Shown here one piece after another: positions 24,762-35,161 of a stretch of DNA of 64,000 nt. Below the pieces are notes generated by a model, which did not search any database, was not told the origin of the DNA, and was given only the letters and a program-made list of their open reading frames with translations. The position numbers and the translations under genes were made by a program. The number at the start of each line of letters is the position of its first letter. Positions within the stretch are counted from its first letter, which is position 1. Origin of the DNA: Rhizobium rhizogenes NBRC 13257 (lineage in GTDB: Bacteria; Pseudomonadota; Alphaproteobacteria; Rhizobiales; Rhizobiaceae); assembly GCF_000696095.1 (NCBI RefSeq), contig NZ_BAYX01000023.1, positions 49,754 to 113,753 of the forward strand. The letters are read 5' to 3'.

Positions 24762-25700
24762 ATGGCGGACTTATCCAAGAAAATTATCATTACGTGTGCG
24801 GTGACAGGCGGAATCCACACGCCGACGATGTCAGATGCACTACCATTCACCCCTGACGATATCGCCCGGCAGTCCATTGAAGCAGCAGAGGCGGGCGCTT
24901 CCATTCTTCACTTGCATGCGCGAGATCCGAAGGACGGACGCCCCACACCCGATCCGGCCGTGTTCATGCAGTTTCTGCCACGCATCAAGCAGGCGACGGA
25001 TGCTGTGATCAACATCACGACCGGTGGCGGTCTTAATATGACGGTCGAGGATCGACTGGCTGCTCCTTTAAAAGCGAAGCCGGAAATGTGTTCGTTGAAC
25101 ATGGGGTCCATGAACTTCGGCATCTATCCGCTTGCAGACCGCTACTGCAGCTGGAAATATGAGTGGGAAGAGCCTTATCTTCGTGGCACTGATGATTTCA
25201 TCTTTCGCAACACCTTCAGAGACATCGAACGCATCCTAAAGATGTTAGGTGAGGAGCACGGAACGAAGTTCGAGCATGAGTGCTATGATGTTGGCCACCT
25301 GTACAATCTCGCGCACTTCGTTGATCGCGGGCTCGTCAAGGGACCGTTCTTTATCCAGATGATTTTCGGCATTCTTGGTGGCATCGGTCCTGATTTGGAA
25401 AACCTGATGTTTATGAAGCGGACTGCTGACAAGCTTTTTGGCGACCAGTACCGCTGGTCAGTGTTGGCTGCTGGGCGGTTCCAGATGCCCTTCGCGACCC
25501 AATCGGCGATGTTGGGCGGTTCTGTCCGTGTCGGACTAGAAGACTCGCTCTATATCGGACGCGGCAAGCTCGCGAATTCCAACGCTGAGCAGGTTGGCAA
25601 GATCAAGACAATCCTGCAAGAACTCGGACATGAGATCGCAACACCAGCCGAGGCGCGGCAGATCCTGGGCCTTAAGGGTGGTGATCAGGTAGGGTTCTGA
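24762..25700 (+). CDS. BKACE (DUF849) beta-keto acid cleavage enzyme (candidate triacetate acetoacetate-lyase)
   Basis: The 312-residue protein is a clear member of the BKACE family. It has the start IIITCAVTGGIHTPTMS, the zinc-binding HLHARDP motif with His50 and His52, and the final GLEDSLYIGRGKLA region. These enzymes condense a beta-keto acid with acetyl-CoA and release acetoacetate plus a CoA ester. Known members act on 3-keto-5-aminohexanoate, dehydrocarnitine and, in the phloroglucinol route, triacetate. Here an acetoacetyl-CoA synthetase and a thiolase follow, exactly what is needed to use the acetoacetate. If triacetate is the substrate, the products are acetoacetate and acetoacetyl-CoA. 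Confidence 0.92.
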   Translation: MADLSKKIIITCAVTGGIHTPTMSDALPFTPDDIARQSIEAAEAGASILHLHARDPKDGRPTPDPAVFMQFLPRIKQATDAVINITTGGGLNMTVEDRLAAPLKAKPEMCSLNMGSMNFGIYPLADRYCSWKYEWEEPYLRGTDDFIFRNTFRDIERILKMLGEEHGTKFEHECYDVGHLYNLAHFVDRGLVKGPFFIQMIFGILGGIGPDLENLMFMKRTADKLFGDQYRWSVLAAGRFQMPFATQSAMLGGSVRVGLEDSLYIGRGKLANSNAEQVGKIKTILQELGHEIATPAEARQILGLKGGDQVGF

Positions 25701-25732
25701 CAGGTGCAGAGCAACGGCATTCGAGGAAGTTC

Positions 25733-26509
25733 ATGACCGACGCATTTAAGAGCAACGATGATAGCCGTTCAGGCATCCAGGTAATCGCACGCGCGGCGGC
25801 CATCCTGCGAAGCCTGAAAAATGAAAGCGACGGCTTAAGTCTCGGTCAGATCGCAGAACGCGTCGGTCTGCCGCGCTCGACCGTACAGCGTATCGTTGGC
25901 GCTCTCCAAGCCGAGCAATTTGTCATTGCGGCAAGCCCCGAGCGAGGTATTCGCCTGGGGCCCGAAATTGGTGCTCTTGCTGAATCGGCTCGCATCGACG
26001 TCCTCGAAATGCTGCGGCCCTACCTGGTCGACCTTGCTCGCCGAACCAAGGAGACGGTCGACCTGGCTGTGTTCAGATCAAAGCGACTTGTTTTCGTCGA
26101 CCAGATTCCAGGGACACACCGACTGCGAACCGTTTCCTTCGTAGGAGAGAGCTTCCCGCTTTGCGATTCGGCGAACGGCAAGGCCTGCTTGGCCAAACTC
26201 AGTGACAAGCAGATCCTTGCCAGGTTGGCCGAGGAGCAGCCCTCAGTTGCAGAAGACCCTGTATTACTCCAAGCCTATCAGGCTGAGGTCGAGGTGATAA
26301 GGGAGACGGGGATTGCCTTCGACCGAGACCAACACACTGTCGGCATCTCCGCCGTTGGCGCCGCATTCTACGACCTGCAAGGTGACCTCTACGCGATCTC
26401 TGTACCCACACCGAGTTCGCGTTTCCAATCCCATGAAAAACAACTCACCGATGAACTGAGCCGAACGCTCGCGCAGATAGTCGCGCTGGAGATTTTCCGG
26501 GCAAGCTAA
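25733..26509 (+). CDS. IclR-family transcriptional regulator
   Basis: The 258-residue protein has an IclR winged helix (residues 12-75: VIARAAAILRSL, LSLGQIAERVGLPRSTVQRIV) and an IclR effector domain with GKACLAKLSD. It follows the BKACE gene with a GAGGAAG site and precedes the acetoacetyl-CoA synthetase. IclR proteins such as PcaR and CatR-type regulators control aromatic catabolic operons. It is the only regulator inside the 13.7-29.9 kb cluster and is the main candidate to act at the palindrome 13604-13622. Confidence 0.92.
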   Translation: MTDAFKSNDDSRSGIQVIARAAAILRSLKNESDGLSLGQIAERVGLPRSTVQRIVGALQAEQFVIAASPERGIRLGPEIGALAESARIDVLEMLRPYLVDLARRTKETVDLAVFRSKRLVFVDQIPGTHRLRTVSFVGESFPLCDSANGKACLAKLSDKQILARLAEEQPSVAEDPVLLQAYQAEVEVIRETGIAFDRDQHTVGISAVGAAFYDLQGDLYAISVPTPSSRFQSHEKQLTDELSRTLAQIVALEIFRAS

Positions 26510-26533
26510 CCGGATCTCCAGAGGAGGAAATTG

Positions 26534-28486
<1,953 letters not shown>

Positions 28487-28510
28487 CTCACATAAATCTT
28501 GGAGCATACG

Positions 28511-29695
28511 ATGGCTCAACCATCAATCGTTATCGCAAGTGCCGCCCGAACAGCAGTCGGTTCATTCAATGGTGCTTTTGCGAATGTTCCAGCGCATGAG
28601 CTAGGCGGCGCAGTGGTCAAAGCTGTCCTGGAGCGCAGCAGCGTCGATGCCAGCGAAGTGAACGAAGTCATCCTTGGCCAGGTTCTGCAGGCGGGTGAGG
28701 GGCAGAACCCCGCACGCCAGGCTGCCATGAAGGCGGGTGTTCCACAGGAGGCGACCGCATGGGGAGTAAACCAGGTATGTGGCTCTGGTCTGCGGGCAAT
28801 CGCCCTTGGGATGCAACAGATCGCCTTGGGTGATGCGAAGATCGTTGTCGCTGGTGGCCAGGAGTCCATGTCCTTGTCTCCGCACGTCGCGCACTTGCGA
28901 GCAGGTACCAAGATGGGCGACCTCAAGATGGTCGACATCATGATCAAGGACGGACTGACCGATGCGTTCTACGGCTACCATATGGGAATTACCGCTGAGA
29001 ACGTCGCACGACAGTGGCAGCTCTCCCGTGAGATTCAGGATCAGTTCGCCGTCGCGTCACAAAATAAAGCCGAAGCTGCCCAGACAGCTGGTCGTTTCAA
29101 AGACGAGATCGTTCCTTTCGTTATTAACGGGCGGAAGGGCGAAATCACCGTTGAGGCTGACGAGTACATACGTCATGGCGCGACACTTGAGAGCGTCGCC
29201 AAACTGAAGCCTGCCTTCGACAAGGAGGGTTCGGTGACGGCGGCAAATGCGTCGGGGATCAACGACGGTGCAGCAGCGGTCCTGCTGATGACTGAGGAAG
29301 AGGCAGCTCGACGCGGTTTCACACCGCTAGCCCGTATCGTGTCTTGGGCAACGGCTGGCGTCGACCCACGCTTAATGGGTACGGGCCCGATACCGGCTTC
29401 CCGCAAGGCTTTGGAGAGGGCAGGTTGGTCGGTATCCGACCTTGATCTGGTGGAAGCGAACGAGGCTTTTGCGGCTCAAGCCTGTGCCGTCAACAGTGAT
29501 CTCGGCTGGGATCCAGCCATCGTCAACGTCAACGGCGGCGCGATCGCGATCGGCCATCCGATTGGGGCATCCGGAGCACGGATCGCAAATACGCTTCTCT
29601 TCGAAATGAAGCGCCGCAAAGCTCGCAAGGGTCTCGCAACGCTTTGCATCGGCGGTGGAATGGGTGTGGCGATGTGCTTCGAAAACATAGGGTAA
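28511..29695 (+). CDS. Acetyl-CoA C-acetyltransferase (thiolase)
   Basis: The 394-residue protein is a type II thiolase: the nucleophile Cys90 in NQVCGSGLRAI, EANEAFA with an active-site Asn, the His of NVNGGAIAIGHPIGASGAR and the second Cys in LCIGGGMGVA. It splits acetoacetyl-CoA with CoA into two acetyl-CoA. The ATG at 28511 has a GGAG site. As the last enzyme of the cluster it delivers acetyl-CoA to central metabolism and also recycles the acetyl-CoA used by BKACE. Confidence 0.95.
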   Translation: MAQPSIVIASAARTAVGSFNGAFANVPAHELGGAVVKAVLERSSVDASEVNEVILGQVLQAGEGQNPARQAAMKAGVPQEATAWGVNQVCGSGLRAIALGMQQIALGDAKIVVAGGQESMSLSPHVAHLRAGTKMGDLKMVDIMIKDGLTDAFYGYHMGITAENVARQWQLSREIQDQFAVASQNKAEAAQTAGRFKDEIVPFVINGRKGEITVEADEYIRHGATLESVAKLKPAFDKEGSVTAANASGINDGAAAVLLMTEEEAARRGFTPLARIVSWATAGVDPRLMGTGPIPASRKALERAGWSVSDLDLVEANEAFAAQACAVNSDLGWDPAIVNVNGGAIAIGHPIGASGARIANTLLFEMKRRKARKGLATLCIGGGMGVAMCFENIG

Positions 29696-29711
29696 ATTGG
29701 GGGTCGCGAAA

Positions 29712-29915
29712 ATGAACCAGTTCTGGGAGCGACTTCGGGAATGGATTGCGGAATCAGGAGCGGTGCTCAGCGGTTTTGGAACGGACTATCTTCTGGACGA
29801 AAAAGAGCAGGGGCGGAATATGCCGGAAGCTTGGTCGCCCGAGGATGCCATCGTCAACTTGTTTCTGAGCTCGAAAGCCGGACGCCAAAAAGACGCCCGA
29901 CCTAGCTCTGAATGA
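29712..29915 (+). CDS. Small acidic protein of unknown function
   Basis: A 67-residue frame starts at an ATG at 29712 with a GGGGG site, 16 bases after the thiolase stop on the same strand. It is acidic in the middle (LLDEKEQGRNMPEAWSPEDA) and has an amphipathic first helix (MNQFWERLREWIAESG). I do not recognise the family. The spacing and codon pattern make it likely to be the last gene of the operon rather than noise, but the call is tentative. Confidence 0.5.
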   Translation: MNQFWERLREWIAESGAVLSGFGTDYLLDEKEQGRNMPEAWSPEDAIVNLFLSSKAGRQKDARPSSE

Positions 29916-29925
29916 TCTCCATCAC

Positions 29926-30300
29926 TCAACCTTGGTGTGGCCGCTCCCAGAGGTTTAGCGATTCCCCGATGCCCTTACCGATGGCGTTCTGGTAGAGCTG
30001 GTAGCCCCAGCTTATATCGAACACGGCCATTCCGCATGCAATGAAGATGATGCGATCATCCGGTGTCTCGCGACCCGACTTTTGACCGTTGATCACGTCG
30101 CCCATGCCGATGGAATCCGGCAGCGCCGGCAGCTTGCCAGCGTCGATTAGGCGGTAGAACGGGCCGCCGATGACGCCACTGTAATAGGCGTCCTTGTCGC
30201 CGGAAGCGAGCGCATCCTCGACATAGGCCTCATGGAGGGCGGTGTGATCGTAGACGATTTTGCAGCCTGTGAGGAGGCTATTCGCGGCACTTGCAAGCAG
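29926..30300 (-). pseudogene. Ornithine cyclodeaminase-family gene, C-terminal fragment
   Basis: The reverse strand reads an open frame of about 110-120 residues ending at 29926. It includes YYSGVIGGPFYRLIDAG, then DVINGQKSGRETPDDRIIF and a tail GYQLYQNAIGKGIGESL, which is the C-terminal third of an ornithine cyclodeaminase/mu-crystallin-family protein. There is no start codon and the cofactor domain is missing; the frame runs into the GntR leader region at about 30300. It is a truncated gene, and marks a rearrangement boundary at the end of the large cluster. Confidence 0.7.
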
Positions 30301-30321
30301 ATCAACCAGGGGGAGCAGGTG

Positions 30322-31044
30322 ATGGCGCCACGTTCAATTTCGCCGATTGTAAAGATGCCGATCGAGGTTCAGGCGACCGACGCATTGCGAGACGCCATCG
30401 TCAATGGCGTCATCGCGCCTGGGGAGCGAATCACCGAACTGCAGCTGTCTGACGAGATGGGATTGTCCAGGGCCACTCTGCGTAGCGCATTGCACCAGCT
30501 TGCCAAGGAGGGCCTGATCACGCTCATACCCTATACGGGTTGGAGCGTTATCAGCATGACGTCGAACGATGTCTGGGAGCTGTATACGCTGCGTTCGGCG
30601 GTTGAACGTCTGGCAGCTCAATTGCTGGCAAAAAGCATCGATAATGTTGGTTCGGACATCTTGCGCGCCTCGCTGTCCAAGCTGGTTGAGGCCTGCGAGG
30701 CATCGCAGGGCCCTGCGATCGCCGCCGCCGATTTCGCGCTTCACAAGGCGATCATCGAACTGACGGGGCATGGTCGAATGATTGCTCAATACGGTCTCAT
30801 CGAGCAGCAGATTCGTATGTCGATCCGCTCCAGCGACGCGTTGATCACCAATGGACATGAGATCATTGAACAGCACAAACCGATCGTCGACGCGATTATC
30901 GACGGCGACGCCGAACGCGCAGGAACTCTTTCCGAGCAGCACAATCTCACCGAAGGTCGGAAACTGTCCGACTACCTGAGAGCGAGAGAGGACGAGGCGG
31001 CGCCTCCCACGAGATCTCGGAAGAAGACGCCACGCGCCTCCTGA
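30322..31044 (+). CDS. GntR/FCD-family transcriptional regulator
   Basis: From the ATG at 30322, with a GGGGGAG site, the protein has 240 residues. The GntR winged helix is at about 15-75 (IVNGVIAPGERITELQLSDE, LSRATLRSALHQLAKEGL) and an FCD domain follows. It precedes a PLP lyase and a class II aldolase on the same strand and probably controls them. Earlier in-frame ATGs such as 30232 overlap the cyclodeaminase remnant and lack a ribosome site. Confidence 0.9.
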   Translation: MAPRSISPIVKMPIEVQATDALRDAIVNGVIAPGERITELQLSDEMGLSRATLRSALHQLAKEGLITLIPYTGWSVISMTSNDVWELYTLRSAVERLAAQLLAKSIDNVGSDILRASLSKLVEACEASQGPAIAAADFALHKAIIELTGHGRMIAQYGLIEQQIRMSIRSSDALITNGHEIIEQHKPIVDAIIDGDAERAGTLSEQHNLTEGRKLSDYLRAREDEAAPPTRSRKKTPRAS

Positions 31045-31081
31045 GCATCGCTTGTTTTCACTATCATCCAAGGAACGTCAC

Positions 31082-32251
31082 GTGAACTTCGAGGATCCCA
31101 TACTGCAACATGCGTCGCGCATTGTGGCGCATGACGAGACAAACGCTTTCGATGCGGTGGTCCCACCCATCGTACAGACCTCGCTTTTTACGTTTTCAAC
31201 CTACGAGGAAATGGTTGCCACTTATCGCGGAGAAATCAGCCGCCCGGTCTATACGAGAGGGCTCAATCCAACGGTGCGTGCATTCGAAGAAATGCTGGCC
31301 AAACTTGAGGGCGGCGAGGATGCACTCGGTTTTGCCAGCGGCATGGCGGCGATCTCGTCGACCGTCCTTTCCTTCGTCAAGCCAGGTGACCGGATCGTTG
31401 CGGTTCGGCATATCTACCCGGATGCCTTTCGCCTTTTCGGCACCTTGCTTGCGCGCATGAATGTCGACGTCGTCTACGTTGACGGCTGCGACGAAGACGC
31501 GGTCCGCAAGGCTCTGCCGGGGGCTAAGTTGTTCTATATGGAAAGCCCGACCAGTTGGGTCATGGAGGCGCACGATATCGGCGCGCTTGCTGCACTTGCC
31601 CGCCAGTACGGGGTTATTTCCGTCATAGACAATAGCTGGGCGACCCCCATCTTCCAGAAACCACTATCGCTTGGCGTAGACCTCGTTCTTCATTCGGCAT
31701 CGAAATACCTAGGTGGGCACAGCGATGTCGTTGCAGGGGTTCTTGCAGGCTCGAAGGACCTCGTAGGGCGAGTTCGCGCCGAGGCGTACCCCTATCTCGG
31801 GGGAAAGCTGTCGCCCTTCGATGCCTGGCTTCTCTTGCGGGGCATGCGCACCCTCCCGGTCCGCATGAAGGCGCATGAGGCGTCAGCCTTCGAGATCGCT
31901 AAACGGTTGCAAAACCATGTGCAGGTCGAGCAGGTCTGCCATCCGGCGATTTGTGACACGTTACCTGCGGGGCTGGCCGGAACATCCGGGCTGTTTTCCT
32001 TCATCTTCAAGGAAGGCGTCGATGTCAGCGCCTTCTGCAACGCCCTTCAATATTTCAAGCTCGGCGTCAGCTGGGGTGGACACGAAAGCCTTGTGGTCCC
32101 GGCGGAGGTCGTCTTGCAACAGAAGGCCCAGCCGAATTCGGCGCAGACCTTCGGCATCAGCCCGCGATCGGTTCGCCTGCATGTTGGGCTGGAAGGCACC
32201 GAGGCGCTATGGGGCGACCTTGAAAGCGCGATTCGAGCTGCGAAGAACTGA
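31082..32251 (+). CDS. Cys/Met metabolism PLP-dependent lyase (cystathionine gamma-synthase/beta-lyase family)
   Basis: Starting at the GTG at 31082 with an AAGGA site, the protein has 389 residues. It shows YTRGLNPTVRAFEEMLAKLE, GFASGMAAISS, VIDNSWATPIFQ and the PLP Lys in LHSASKYLGGHSD. This is fold type I of the trans-sulfuration group, which breaks or makes C-S or C-O bonds at the beta or gamma carbon of amino acids. It sits between a GntR regulator and a class II aldolase. The trio may degrade an unusual amino acid, but the substrate cannot be read. Confidence 0.9.
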   Translation: MNFEDPILQHASRIVAHDETNAFDAVVPPIVQTSLFTFSTYEEMVATYRGEISRPVYTRGLNPTVRAFEEMLAKLEGGEDALGFASGMAAISSTVLSFVKPGDRIVAVRHIYPDAFRLFGTLLARMNVDVVYVDGCDEDAVRKALPGAKLFYMESPTSWVMEAHDIGALAALARQYGVISVIDNSWATPIFQKPLSLGVDLVLHSASKYLGGHSDVVAGVLAGSKDLVGRVRAEAYPYLGGKLSPFDAWLLLRGMRTLPVRMKAHEASAFEIAKRLQNHVQVEQVCHPAICDTLPAGLAGTSGLFSFIFKEGVDVSAFCNALQYFKLGVSWGGHESLVVPAEVVLQQKAQPNSAQTFGISPRSVRLHVGLEGTEALWGDLESAIRAAKN

Positions 32252-32341
32252 ACCAAAGGCGATGCCGGGCCGCGACGGGCCGGGCAAGCGGCAGTAGAAC
32301 AGAACCCGAGGCTTTGCGGCCGCAACCGATGGAAAACCTAA

Positions 32342-33136
32342 ATGGCACATTCGCTGAATCCCACGGCACTGTCGGTCAACGCCGGTCCGAACCAGCCGAA
32401 TCTCGAAACCGAAGAAATCTGGCAAGCGCGTGTCGACCTTGCAGCGTGTTTTCGCATGGCGGCGCGTTATGGCATGGAGGAGGGGATCTGCAACCACTTC
32501 TCCGCCATCGTGCCAGGCTACGACGACCTGTTCATCGTCAACCCCTACGGTTACGCCTTTAGTGAGTTGACAGCGTCCATGCTGTTGGTCTGCGACTTCC
32601 ACGGCAACGTTGTGTCTGGCACTGGCATGCCGGAAGCCACTGCATTTTACATCCACGCACGGATTCACAAAAACGTCCCTCGTGCAAAGGCTGCTTTTCA
32701 CACCCACATGCCCTACGCAACAGCGCTTTCGATGACCGAGGGCGATCCGTTGATTTTTGCAGGGCAGACAGCTTTAAAGTTCTACGGTCGAACAGTGGTC
32801 GACAGGGACTATAACGGCCTTGCACTAGATGAGCGCGAAGGCGATCGCATCGCGAAGGCGATAGGCGATGCAGACATTGTCTTCATGAAACATCATGGCG
32901 TCATGGTTTGCGCGCCCAATATCGCAGAAGCGTGGGATGATCTCTATTATCTCGAACGCGCATGTGAGGTGCAGACACTGGCACTTTCGACCGGCCGGAA
33001 GGTTGAGCCGGTCGCAGCGGATATTGCTGAGGCGGCCTATCTGCAGATACGAGAAGGCGATCCGGAGTCAGCCAGATTGCATCTCGATTCGATCAAGCGG
33101 ACTCTGACCCGCGAGGAACCGCAATTCAAGGAATGA
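32342..33136 (+). CDS. Class II aldolase/adducin-family protein
   Basis: The 264-residue protein belongs to the class II aldolase/adducin family: EEGICNHFSAIVPG near the start, the zinc ligands in FHTHMPYATAL, and KHHGVMVCAPN with a later His. Members include fuculose-phosphate aldolase, and many are of unknown function with substrates that need not be phosphorylated. It is about 90 bases after the PLP lyase stop, on the same strand. The ribosome site is weak. Confidence 0.88.
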   Translation: MAHSLNPTALSVNAGPNQPNLETEEIWQARVDLAACFRMAARYGMEEGICNHFSAIVPGYDDLFIVNPYGYAFSELTASMLLVCDFHGNVVSGTGMPEATAFYIHARIHKNVPRAKAAFHTHMPYATALSMTEGDPLIFAGQTALKFYGRTVVDRDYNGLALDEREGDRIAKAIGDADIVFMKHHGVMVCAPNIAEAWDDLYYLERACEVQTLALSTGRKVEPVAADIAEAAYLQIREGDPESARLHLDSIKRTLTREEPQFKE

Positions 33137-33639
33137 CGTGGGGTGGTTCGTCTGCCCGTCAATGGTATGAGACCATCGAGGCGGCTGAAAGTGTCTCGGA
33201 TGCACGCGCGACGGGAGTGATTGTGTCGGGCTCATCCATCTTCATCGAATTATATGATGGTCTCTATCAAAATAATGCTGATTTTTTATCTGACTATTCT
33301 CTGTATCTAGTGGGCATCGATCCAAAACCGTGGAGAAACCTTCGACTCCAGAGTACTGGCCTCATTGGAGAGGGAGAGTCTGCTATCACGGGCCTAGCTG
33401 GCGAGCCTCCGCTGGGATCAGATTGTCAAGGTTTCGAAACTCGGCGCCGCCGCCGCGACAGTCACCGTGTCCGCGCCGGCGTGAAAACAAGGCGTGAAGT
33501 TCCATAATTCAGCTTACCTATTTGGATCCTCGCAAATCGCTGATGTCGCTTCTTTAATTAGCGTTGATATTGAAATTTCAATCGCGGGATCACCGGTTCG
33601 ACTCCCATCAAAGGAAGCAATGGGCAATGGTGGAGTCTC
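33137..33639. other. Non-coding interval with tRNA-like 3-prime motif and palindrome
   Basis: No convincing gene is seen. A frame at 33133-33507 has an Arg-rich tail and no family likeness. The interval is AT-rich in its second half and contains a perfect palindrome ATTGAAATTTCAAT (33569-33582) and the 19-mer CCGGTTCGACTCCCATCAA at 33593-33611. That 19-mer recurs exactly at 53736-53754 and looks like the TTCGA loop region of a tRNA, although flanking bases do not form a full T arm. It may be a tRNA-derived scar at the edge of the mobile region that follows. Confidence 0.45.
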
Positions 33640-34236
33640 TCAGGTGCGTGCAAATTCTAGGAGCGGCGCAGTATCATGGTTGTCAGCTGCGCGAAGGGCC
33701 GCGACGTAGCGAGTGCGCAATTCACCAACGTCGGCGAGCGTACCACCGCCCCAACTGAAACGCTCGCCGCCAAGACGTTCGATCAGAAGGTCAGCTGCCA
33801 AGCGAGCGTGACGACCATTTCCGTTTGGAAAGGGGTGGATCGCAACCAGGCGATGGTGAAACCTGATGGCAATTTCATCCGGCGAAAATGTCTCATGCAT
33901 AATCCAATATCGGACGTCGCTTAACAGGCTCGCGAGCTCCATTCCAATGCGGTAGGCTTGGACGCCGATGTTGCGCTCCGTCGTTCGGAAGGTGCCGGCC
34001 CATTCCCATACGTCGCCAAGCATCCGCTTGTGCAAGGTTCGCATGAAGTCTTCGCTGAGCATTCGCTCAATCGAAGCGCGTCGGCGCCCGCGCGCCCAGG
34101 CTGCGCCCGAGACGATGTTTTCCTGCTCGGCCTCGTTGAGATCGCGGCGGTGCGTTATCCAAGTCTGAAGCAGACCCTCTCGCTCTTGCGGTTCGAGGGG
34201 TGTTGCGTCCTCTGGCTCCTGAAACAGGTCGGTCAT
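33640..34236 (-). CDS. Mobile mystery protein B (Fic-domain protein)
   Basis: From the ATG at 34236, overlapping the previous stop by ATGA and preceded by GGAAGGAG, the protein has 198 residues. It carries the complete Fic motif HPFPNGNGRH with the catalytic His, and a GDVWEWAGTFRTTERNIGV segment. It matches the family called mobile mystery protein B. Fic enzymes transfer AMP to target proteins and often act as toxins. Its partner A, an XRE protein, is encoded immediately upstream, so the two look like a toxin-antitoxin or addiction-like unit. Confidence 0.88.
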   Translation of the reverse strand: MTDLFQEPEDATPLEPQEREGLLQTWITHRRDLNEAEQENIVSGAAWARGRRRASIERMLSEDFMRTLHKRMLGDVWEWAGTFRTTERNIGVQAYRIGMELASLLSDVRYWIMHETFSPDEIAIRFHHRLVAIHPFPNGNGRHARLAADLLIERLGGERFSWGGGTLADVGELRTRYVAALRAADNHDTAPLLEFART

Positions 34237-34694
34237 GTCTCCTTCCAAAGGTCACGCTCGGAGAGCCTGTCGCGAATGTATGCTTGGACCCGGGCCTCGA
34301 AGTCCACATCATCCGTGCCCTGAGCTTCGAGCCGCATCGTGTGCGAGACGCGGTGAAGCTCGCGCGTTGCGATCTTCCTTGCGCGCGCTTCGATAACAGC
34401 TTCGAGTGAGCTGTTGGGAACAAGTGCGTAGACGAGTGTGCAATCCAGCGCCTCAGCTGCGCGACGCAAGGTGTTAAGTTGGATCGTCCCTGCGGCTTCC
34501 GATTTCTCGATGGCTTCGACCGTTTGCGGCCGCACGCCAAGGCGCGTGCCAAGCTGGGCGCCCGTCATCCCGAGCGCATCGCGTAGCGCGCGCACCCATC
34601 CTTTCGGCGGCGCCTTGAATCGGTCAGTCGGGTGGAGTGCCCGAAGCCTTTCATCAAGGCGCAGGCGGCCCCTTCTTCGGCTATCGCTTTTCAT
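34233..34694 (-). CDS. Mobile mystery protein A (XRE-family regulator)
   Basis: The 153-residue protein has a central helix-turn-helix (MTGAQLGTRLGVRPQTVEAI) and the tail SHTMRLEAQGTDDVD, typical of the mobile mystery protein A family. It always occurs next to the Fic-domain protein B, and here overlaps it by four bases. It probably represses the pair and may counter the Fic protein. The repeats at 34735-34814 just upstream are likely its operators. Confidence 0.87.
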   Translation of the reverse strand: MKSDSRRRGRLRLDERLRALHPTDRFKAPPKGWVRALRDALGMTGAQLGTRLGVRPQTVEAIEKSEAAGTIQLNTLRRAAEALDCTLVYALVPNSSLEAVIEARARKIATRELHRVSHTMRLEAQGTDDVDFEARVQAYIRDRLSERDLWKET

Positions 34695-34734
34695 TTCGTT
34701 CTCTCAGGCCATAGGCTGATAATTAGCTATTTCA

Positions 34735-34814
34735 TATCAGGATACAGGCTGAACATCAACGTGATAAAATCAGGCTATAATATGATAGTATGAATGGTAA
34801 AATCAGAGTATAAT
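34735..34814. promoter_or_regulatory. Three related repeats upstream of the mystery A/B genes
   Basis: AAAATCAGGCTATAAT (34766-34781) and AAAATCAGAGTATAAT (34799-34814) differ at two positions and are 33 bases apart. A third, weaker copy with ATCAGGATACAG starts at 34735. They lie 40-120 bases before the mystery A start in an AT-rich stretch, and the spacing of 33 is close to three helical turns, as expected for a cooperative regulator. Confidence 0.5.
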
Positions 34815-35017
34815 CTGTGATCAAAGTAGAACAAGTCAGGCCTTGGTCGGTCTGGCGCCGCTTGCAAGCTCGACAAGGGATATCAGGTGATATCGGCTGC
34901 TCGCACCGTATGACCGCGTTGAAAGCGCTCGATAGGCTGCAAGCCGACGTTGACGCCGATCGGCTAAAGAGCAGTGAAACTTCGACCACTGCCAATTTCA
35001 ATGCTCGACAGCGGAGT

Positions 35018-35128
35018 TCAGGCTTGTTGAAAGCGCATGTCCCAAGGCGTCGGGTTCGGAAAGATCTCCGCCAGAAAGCCGACAAACGCCTTGACGTTTG
35101 GATTGCCACGCCGGCTTTCAGGCCAATA
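35018..35128 (-). pseudogene. LysR-family regulator, C-terminal remnant cut by the IS3 element
   Basis: The reverse strand reads YWPESRRGNPNVKAFVGFL followed by a short tail and a stop at 35018. This is the end of a GcvA-like LysR effector domain. It stops exactly at the terminal repeat of the IS3-family element at 35129, and no other piece of the gene is found at the far end of the element, so the insertion was followed by a deletion. Confidence 0.65.
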
Positions 35129-35161
35129 TGAATAGCCCCGAGTTTCGTAGACACCCTCGGG

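Noticed and set aside
15809..25700. L-carnitine degradation as the function of the large cluster
   Set aside because: A hydroxyacid dehydrogenase plus BKACE would fit, but no thioesterase or betaine genes are present, while a ring-type cyclase, SDR and PhlG-like hydrolase are. Kept only as an alternative.
33133..33507. 124-codon frame overlapping the aldolase stop by ATGA
   Set aside because: Overlap suggested coupling, but the protein has an Arg-rich chance-like tail, no ribosome site of its own and no domain likeness.
33593..33611. A complete tRNA gene
   Set aside because: Only a TTCGA-like loop is present; the flanking bases do not form a T stem or acceptor stem and no anticodon arm is found.
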